From Candidatus Saccharimonadota bacterium (GTDB lineage Bacteria > Patescibacteriota > Saccharimonadia > Saccharimonadales > Saccharimonadaceae), in NCBI GenBank assembly GCA_016290315.1, contig JAEETK010000005.1, positions 1 to 52,478 on the forward strand: a stretch of DNA of 52,478 nucleotides, in the 5' to 3' direction. Below are positions 47,513 through 52,478 of this stretch, in pieces. Position numbers and translations under genes: made by a program. The notes under the pieces are model-generated. The model was not told the origin of the DNA, did not search any database, and was given only the letters and a program-made list of their open reading frames with translations. Every line of letters starts with the position of its first letter. Positions within the stretch are counted from its first letter, which is position 1.

Positions 47513-47992
47513 TTAGCCTTCAATGGCAATATATTTTTGTTCTTCCGGCAAATCCTTCTTTGGCTCCGCTTTCGGAACAGTAAGAGATAGGACGCCATTC
47601 TTATAAGAGGCTTTTATGCCGTCCTTTTTAATGTCGTCGCCAACATACCAGCTACGACTCATCGAACCAAAATGACGCTCCTTGCGAATTAGACGGCTAC
47701 CATTCTTGCGTGGCTTGCCGTTTTTATCTTCACGCTCCTCGACATCCTCGCTTTTTTCGGCACTAATTGTTAGCATGCCTTCATCGAGTTTAATTTTAAT
47801 ATCTTCCTTCGTGAATCCTGGAAGATCAATTTCAAGATTATAAGCCTGTTCAGTTTCGCTGACATCTGTCTTCATAAGGTTATGTCCGCGCCCGCCACCA
47901 AGCGCCGGCAACATTGGACGACGCCCAAAGATTTCGTCATCGAAATCGTTAAACATTTCGTCAAAAAGGCTCTCAAATCCCGAGTGAATCAT
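47513..47992 (-). CDS. hsp20: Small heat-shock protein (Hsp20/alpha-crystallin)
   Basis: An ATP-independent holdase. The alpha-crystallin domain spans about 45-150 with YNLEIDLPGFTKEDIKIKL near 51-69 and the late strand YKNGVLSLTVPKAEPK near 130-145, containing the family G-V-L motif. The N-terminal arm is short and Phe/Asp-rich. At 159 aa it is typical. Expression should be heat-induced through HrcA: a CIRCE operator overlaps its promoter about 105 nt upstream. AAAGGAAAAAG precedes the ATG. Confidence 0.96.
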   Translation of the reverse strand: MIHSGFESLFDEMFNDFDDEIFGRRPMLPALGGGRGHNLMKTDVSETEQAYNLEIDLPGFTKEDIKIKLDEGMLTISAEKSEDVEEREDKNGKPRKNGSRLIRKERHFGSMSRSWYVGDDIKKDGIKASYKNGVLSLTVPKAEPKKDLPEEQKYIAIEG

Positions 47993-48080
47993 CTTTTTCC
48001 TTTCTTTATTTATTAGTGTGAGGTAAGTTAGTTGCTAGCCGTTATATCTTATCCTGTCGGCTGCTTTCGCTTATGATTCC

Positions 48081-48123
48081 ATTATATGCCATATAATTAG
48101 CACTGTCAAGCCGAGAGTGCTAA
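48081..48123 (-). promoter_or_regulatory. CIRCE operator overlapping the Hsp20 promoter
   Basis: TTAGCACTG-N9-GAGTGCTAA (48097-48123) matches the CIRCE consensus (TTAGCACTC-N9-GAGTGCTAA) with one change. Inside it is the -35 TTGACA (48104-48109, minus strand); 17 nt on is TATAAT (48081-48086). HrcA binding should block polymerase. hrcA itself lies at the right edge of the window. Confidence 0.93.
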
Positions 48124-48126
48124 TTT

Positions 48127-48654
48127 TTATATTTTACGGTAAATTTTGATACATGCAGCGGCGTATTTTTTGTCGCTAAGTAGCTCTAAGTAAGCGAATT
48201 GCGGCGGAGCTGGGGCTTCTGGGTGCGACAGGACTAAATAGCCGCCCGGCACGAGGTGTTGAATTAAAGAGGCCACTATCTCGTACTGTGGGTTATCGTA
48301 TGGCGGATCGGCAAAGATAATACCATAATCACCGTCAGGAACGCGTACGAGCGTGGATCGGTCCGCTAGCTGGAGATTTACTAAGTTCTTCTGAATAGTG
48401 CGGATTGCTTTGGGGTGCTTTTCCATAAAATCCACATGCGATGCGCCGAGCGAAAGAGCCTCGATGCCGATGGCGCCACTACCGGCGAAAGCATCCAATA
48501 TGCGCCTTCCGGGAACCTCGTCGCGCAAACGATTAAAAATCGCAGAACGCTCACGCTCGCCCATGGGGTGTGTAGCATTGGTTTTTGGCGCGTCGATTAA
48601 TCTCCCGCCATATTCCCCAGAAATGATACGTATTTGCGAACTGCTTCTTGCCAT
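48127..48654 (-). CDS. rsmD: 16S rRNA (guanine966-N2)-methyltransferase RsmD
   Basis: The entry IRIISGEYGGRLI, GERERSAIFNRL near 32, motif I DAFAGSGAIGIEALSLGA near 54-71 and the catalytic DPPY near 115-118 are all present, as expected for RsmD. The 175-aa size is normal. It is the last gene of the hrcA-grpE-trmD-recG operon and lies 6 nt after recG. Its stop sits 4 nt from the CIRCE element of the Hsp20 gene. Confidence 0.96.
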   Translation of the reverse strand: MARSSSQIRIISGEYGGRLIDAPKTNATHPMGERERSAIFNRLRDEVPGRRILDAFAGSGAIGIEALSLGASHVDFMEKHPKAIRTIQKNLVNLQLADRSTLVRVPDGDYGIIFADPPYDNPQYEIVASLIQHLVPGGYLVLSHPEAPAPPQFAYLELLSDKKYAAACIKIYRKI

Positions 48655-48660
48655 TTTAAC

Positions 48661-50664
48661 CTAATTCAATGTCGTTAATCGTTGATATTTGCGAACCGAA
48701 TTACTTAATTCTTTATACTCTAGCATATTATATCCTTGCCGTCTAAATTGTTTTACTAGGCCGTCCGCCTTATGAACAAGCTTAGTGTCGGTAATTGTTG
48801 CGATGCGCAAATCCAATGCGCCATGTTGCAACGAGCCATATAATTCGCCCGGTCCGCGCAGTTTTAAATCGACCTCGGCTAAATAAAAGCCGTCTTGCGA
48901 GCGTTCGATTTCTCGCAACCGCCTTGTCGGTGCGTCAGAGTTCGAATTGATTAAGTAGCAATACGAGGCGTCACTGCCTCGACCAACGCGACCACGTAGC
49001 TGATGTAGCTGGGATAAGCCGTATTGATCTGCGTCTGCAATTACCATTACGGTAGCATTTGGGACATTAACGCCAACTTCAACTACGGTCGTACTAACAA
49101 GGATGTCGATTTTCCCTTTGGAAAATAAAGTCATAATTTCGTCTTTTTCGGCAGGCTTCATTCTGCCATGCAAAAATGCCACATTGTAGTTCGGGAATTG
49201 ATGGGCGATTTTTTGCGTTTCCTTTTTAACGTTCGACAGTTCACTAGCGCCCTTGTCGTCGATTTTCTTGCAGATATAGTAGACTTGATGCCTTTTTACT
49301 AATTCCTGTTCAATACTTTGCCACATTTGCTTCGTAGAATTCGGTGAGATAATTTTGGTTGTGATCGGTTGGCGACCAGCTGGAAGCTCATCCAGGATCG
49401 AAACACTAAGGTCGCCAAATATCGTCAGCTGTAATGAACGCGGAATCGGCGTTGCGGTCATCGATAACAAGTGCGGCATTGTATGCGCCTTAGCAAGAAG
49501 CTTTTGGCGCTGGGCAACGCCAAAACGATGCTGCTCATCTATAATAGCTAAGCCAAGATTTTTAAACTCCGTATCGTCCGTAATGAGAGCATGCGTTCCT
49601 ATTACCAGGTCGACTTCCCCATTCTTAATATGTTTCTTTAATTCAGGTTTATGCTTGGTTGAGCCGGTTAATAATGCGATACTCAAACGGTCTTTAAATA
49701 ATTGCGAAAGTGATTCGGCGTGCTGCGTAGCGAGAACTTCCGTAGGAGCCATAATAGCCGCTTGTAATCCAGACATAGCAGCCACAAAGCAGCTCAGTGC
49801 CGCCACCATTGTTTTGCCAGAACCAACATCGCCTTGCAGTAGGCGATTCATTGGAATTTCTTGTTCCATATCTTGAATTATTTCCCAAGTCGCACGACGC
49901 TGCGCATTTGTGAGTTTGAAAGGTAGACCGCTAATAAAATCTTTGAGCTGCTCCATGTCGCCACGAATGGCCTGTGTGCGCAATTTTTGGTTCTCTTCGC
50001 GGTTCAGCTGGGCGGCAAGCAATAAGCTAAATAATTCTTCAGTAGCAAGATACTCGCGACCAGCCTTGGCGGCATCTAGCGTTTCTGGAAAATGCACATT
50101 TAGTAGCGCATCAGCCCTGCCTGCATAATTAGGGATCATGTCGGGAATTAGGGCGATACTATTCCGAATTGTTTTAATGAACTTTTTAAAGTCTTGTGAT
50201 TTTACCGAGCCGCGCATTGGATATACGGGTTGAATTTTGGCCGTGCTAGCCTTTAGGTCATAATCGTCGGCAAGCGTGGCGGATGGGTTTGAAATTTGAT
50301 ACCGTCCATAAGACAACGCCATCGTGCCAGAGAAATAATAATCTTTACCTGCGTCGAATTGTTTTGCGCGATAGGGCTGATTGAACCAGACGGCTTTGAT
50401 GGCGCCAGTTTTATCGCGCAAAGTAGCCTCAACGATAGTAAGATTACGGCGCATGCGTCTGACGGTGGTTTCCTCCACTTTTGCTTTTACGGTCACTTTC
50501 CCGGGTTTTAATTCTGCGATGTTTTGCGCTTGCTGAAAATTCTCGTAGTCGCGTGGCAAATGATAAACTAGATCACGCAGCGTAAAAATACCAGCCTTGT
50601 GTAATACCTCAGCCGTTTTTGAGCCAATCCCCTTCACCTCTTGAATAGGCGCTGCTAAATCCAT
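48661..50664 (-). CDS. recG: ATP-dependent DNA helicase RecG
   Basis: RecG reverses stalled forks and migrates branched DNA. The N-terminal wedge domain (about 1-180) begins with an HhH-like VKGIGSKTAEVLHKAGI. Helicase motif I is LLQGDVGSGKTMVA near 277-290, motif Ia APTEVLATQH, motif II DEQHRFG near 375, motif III MTATPIPR, and motif VI QLRGRVGRG near 560. The length of 667 aa is full. TATAAT ends 6 nt before ATG within the 14-nt gap after trmD, so a secondary leaderless transcript is possible. Confidence 0.97.
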   Translation of the reverse strand: MDLAAPIQEVKGIGSKTAEVLHKAGIFTLRDLVYHLPRDYENFQQAQNIAELKPGKVTVKAKVEETTVRRMRRNLTIVEATLRDKTGAIKAVWFNQPYRAKQFDAGKDYYFSGTMALSYGRYQISNPSATLADDYDLKASTAKIQPVYPMRGSVKSQDFKKFIKTIRNSIALIPDMIPNYAGRADALLNVHFPETLDAAKAGREYLATEELFSLLLAAQLNREENQKLRTQAIRGDMEQLKDFISGLPFKLTNAQRRATWEIIQDMEQEIPMNRLLQGDVGSGKTMVAALSCFVAAMSGLQAAIMAPTEVLATQHAESLSQLFKDRLSIALLTGSTKHKPELKKHIKNGEVDLVIGTHALITDDTEFKNLGLAIIDEQHRFGVAQRQKLLAKAHTMPHLLSMTATPIPRSLQLTIFGDLSVSILDELPAGRQPITTKIISPNSTKQMWQSIEQELVKRHQVYYICKKIDDKGASELSNVKKETQKIAHQFPNYNVAFLHGRMKPAEKDEIMTLFSKGKIDILVSTTVVEVGVNVPNATVMVIADADQYGLSQLHQLRGRVGRGSDASYCYLINSNSDAPTRRLREIERSQDGFYLAEVDLKLRGPGELYGSLQHGALDLRIATITDTKLVHKADGLVKQFRRQGYNMLEYKELSNSVRKYQRLTTLN

Positions 50665-50678
50665 ATCTATATTATATC

Positions 50679-51335
50679 TTAGTCGTGAGGTTCGGTCGGA
50701 GAGTTTTCAGCACGCCATTTGGCAATCTCGCCATGATTGCCGGATAGCAAAATTTCTGGCACTTTCATTCCGCGAAATTCCTCTGGACGAGTATATTGCG
50801 GATATTCATAATTGTCACCATCGGAGAAACTTTCGATTTCAGCAGATGTTTCGCCGCCTAGAACTCCGGGAATAAGGCGCACAATCGAATCAATCACGGC
50901 CATAGTTGGGATTTCGCCACCCGTCAGAATAAATTTGCCAATTGAAACCTGGTAGTCGACTAGCGTAGTAATGCGCTCGTCATAGCCTTCGTAATGCGGA
51001 CAGATGAAAATATAGTTTTGCCCCGCTGTCGCTAGCTCGCGCGCACGCGCCTGGTCCCAAATACGCCCTTTCGGTGTCATTAAAACTACCTTCGCGTCAG
51101 GATTGCGAGTTTTTGCGTCCTCGACGGCGGCAAAAATTGGTTCTGGTTTTAGCAACATACCATCACCACCACCATACGGCGTATCGTCTACCTGATGACG
51201 CGGACCTAATCCAAATGGTCGCAAATCAATAATTTCAAACTCTACTAATTTTCGATCTTGCGCCTTCCAGAGCATCGATTGATTAAAGACTTTATCGAAC
51301 ATCTCTGGGAATAATGTAATTACCGATATCTTCAT
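50679..51335 (-). CDS. trmD: tRNA (guanine37-N1)-methyltransferase TrmD
   Basis: TrmD makes m1G37 to prevent frameshifting. The SPOUT knot is visible: LFPEMFD near 8, VDDTPYGGGDGMLLKPEP near 49-66, ICPHYEGYDER near 110-120 and SIGKFILTGGEIPTMAVIDS near 131-150 (GDxxxTGGE region). The C-terminal P-Q-Y-T-R-P-x-E and LLSGNHGEIAKWR complete it. At 218 aa it is normal. It starts in a 4-nt overlap with grpE. Confidence 0.97.
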   Translation of the reverse strand: MKISVITLFPEMFDKVFNQSMLWKAQDRKLVEFEIIDLRPFGLGPRHQVDDTPYGGGDGMLLKPEPIFAAVEDAKTRNPDAKVVLMTPKGRIWDQARARELATAGQNYIFICPHYEGYDERITTLVDYQVSIGKFILTGGEIPTMAVIDSIVRLIPGVLGGETSAEIESFSDGDNYEYPQYTRPEEFRGMKVPEILLSGNHGEIAKWRAENSPTEPHD

Positions 51336-51856
51336 TCTTTGGAGACTTTTACCATTGCAGGACGAATCACCTCGCCGTCATATGTATATCCAGCGCGCAA
51401 TTCTTCTGCAATAACTTCATTATCGCCATCACCCTCAACCAATACCGCATCATGCAGATCAGTACTAAAGGCATCGCCTGGCTTAGTAACAATCTTTGTG
51501 AGGCCGATTTCGCGCAGAGTTTTTTCTAAGTTTTTAGCAAGTGGACCAAGGGTATCAGGGTTAGCGGCAATAGCGCGATCAATATCGTCAAGTAGCGGCA
51601 GGACCTTTTTGACAGTCGCAAAACGGGCGGAATTAGCATAACTTTCACGCTGCGAATCAACTTGGCGACGGAAATTTTCGAAGTCGGCACGCGTGCGTTG
51701 AAGGTCGGCCGTCAACTCGGATATCTTAGCATCCTGCTCATTATTTACAACGTCTTGATTGATATCGTTCGCAGTATTTACATTTTGTGCCGTATCAATT
51801 ATTTTTTCGCCCATATTTTTTTCGGCTGTATTATCGTCTTTATCTTTCTTAGTCAT
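51332..51856 (-). CDS. grpE: Nucleotide exchange factor GrpE
   Basis: GrpE releases ADP from DnaK. The 174-aa protein has a disordered N-terminus, a long coiled coil (about 40-85, [21 protein letters not shown]), and the head domain with LLDDIDRAI near 90 and a C-terminal beta region carrying [18 protein letters not shown]. It overlaps hrcA by 8 nt and trmD by 4 nt. dnaK is not next to it, unlike in many bacteria. Confidence 0.96.
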   Translation of the reverse strand: MTKKDKDDNTAEKNMGEKIIDTAQNVNTANDINQDVVNNEQDAKISELTADLQRTRADFENFRRQVDSQRESYANSARFATVKKVLPLLDDIDRAIAANPDTLGPLAKNLEKTLREIGLTKIVTKPGDAFSTDLHDAVLVEGDGDNEVIAEELRAGYTYDGEVIRPAMVKVSKE

Positions 51857-52478
51857 AAATTATATCCTCCAACATTATTCCGGCATGTCGCACTAACGAC
51901 ATGACGCGCTTGTATGATTGACGCGTGGGGCCAAGCACGCCAATATAACTACGGTCCGAGTAAGGCGAACGAAAACGAGAAATAATCAAAGAAACATTTG
52001 AAGCTTTGCCGATTGGATTTTCGGTGCCAATGTAGACATTTATAGCTTCGTTTGGCTGAACCTCCAACAGCCATGGTTTAATATTGTCTAGAAGCGCACC
52101 AACCGCCTGTACTTGGGCGGCTTGCAAGAATTCTGGTTGCGAGAAGAGGTTACCAAAGCCAGAAATGTAGATTTGATCGCCAATTGTAGCTAACCCAAGA
52201 TTGCCCGTTAAATTAACGAGACTATCAACCGCCGTGCGAATAGCATAGTCGGCACGAGTTTGCGCCTGAATACGCGTCGCAAGCGCACGCGTGGGGCGAT
52301 CTTCTTTCTCAATGTTGATGCGACGGTCGGAGTCGGCACCATCTTCGTGGTCGATTTTTTCTTGGAGCGAGTTGACGTATAGACGATATCCTGCATCGGT
52401 CGGTACGCGCCCCGCCGAAGTGTGCGGCTGCGTAATATACCCCATCGCCTCTAGCTTGACCATCTCCGAACGTATAGT
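51849..52478 (-). CDS. hrcA: Heat-inducible transcription repressor HrcA, 5' end beyond the window
   Basis: HrcA represses chaperone genes at CIRCE. The visible part starts within the N-terminal winged-helix domain ([19 protein letters not shown] then [17 protein letters not shown]) and runs through the GAF-like domain to the C-terminus ending with [16 protein letters not shown]. At least the first 40-60 residues lie off the right edge; the ATG inside the visible sequence (52463) is not the start. Its own operator would lie outside. The CIRCE upstream of the Hsp20 gene is a direct target. Confidence 0.95.
   Translation of the reverse strand, partial: TIRSEMVKLEAMGYITQPHTSAGRVPTDAGYRLYVNSLQEKIDHEDGADSDRRINIEKEDRPTRALATRIQAQTRADYAIRTAVDSLVNLTGNLGLATIGDQIYISGFGNLFSQPEFLQAAQVQAVGALLDNIKPWLLEVQPNEAINVYIGTENPIGKASNVSLIISRFRSPYSDRSYIGVLGPTRQSYKRVMSLVRHAGIMLEDIIYD

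Noticed and set aside
1-52478. CRISPR arrays, insertion sequences with transposases, and rRNA genes.
   Set aside because: No regularly spaced repeats, transposase motifs or rRNA-like stretches were seen. The direct repeat at 7765-7999 has only two units and is tRNA-derived.
1-52478. Recoding of TGA to Gly, as in some CPR lineages.
   Set aside because: TGA ends several genes cleanly with terminators or overlapping starts after it, for example at 11099 and in the ATGA junctions, so it is a stop codon here.

Overview
The window reads as a chromosomal segment of a streamlined bacterium of the Candidate Phyla Radiation (Patescibacteria), most likely a Saccharibacteria (TM7) member. The taxon is an inference from gene content: tightly packed or overlapping small operons, paired FemAB-type transferases beside a MurF-like ligase, ParAB joined to frr, many small membrane-anchored proteins of unknown role, and few biosynthetic genes. 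TGA is used as stop, so the code is standard.

Layout. 1-7.0 kb: GrpB-family fragment, an orphan gene, an ABC-F ATPase, a decayed gene, a divergent membrane pyrophosphatase and a large orphan protein. 7.0-15.5 kb: an orphan cassette, tRNA-Gln with a duplicated 3' end, a GT35 glucan phosphorylase, then secE-nusG, rplK and rplA. This normally contiguous cluster is interrupted twice, once by a two-gene orphan cassette and once by a metallopeptidase-like protein with a small partner. 15.5-26 kb: paralogous membrane proteins, rpmG, trxA-trxB, an SDR enzyme, a VanZ-like protein, a CYTH protein, an HD hydrolase and tRNA-Thr. 23-34 kb, mostly minus strand: parA-parB-frr plus a surface-protein operon, a Mur-ligase-like protein with an altered P-loop, two FemAB transferases, an alpha/beta hydrolase, a MurF-like ligase, and Erm/KsgA-like and SpoU-type rRNA methyltransferases. 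34-42 kb: AlkD-like protein, trigger factor, FAD oxidoreductase, tRNA-Leu, and an eroded region of orphan cassettes and gene remnants. 42-52.5 kb: TPM/LemA operon, a membrane-anchored rhodanese and thioredoxin-like pair, an acyl-ACP thioesterase, CIRCE-controlled Hsp20, and the operon hrcA-grpE-trmD-recG-rsmD.

Three patterns stand out. (1) At least twelve genes have a -10 hexamer ending exactly 6 or 7 nt before the start codon, often with an extended TGn element; these mRNAs should be leaderless. (2) A contrasting class of orphan genes (here called cassettes A-G) each carries a near-consensus promoter, a leader, a very strong Shine-Dalgarno and its own terminator; they are scattered singly among housekeeping genes and several look richer in GC. 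(3) Several leadered transcripts appear to begin with a stem-loop at or near +1. The best candidates for undescribed biology are the orphan cassettes, the metallopeptidase-like/partner pair inside the ribosomal cluster, and the tRNA-Gln-derived repeat whose stem shows compensatory changes.
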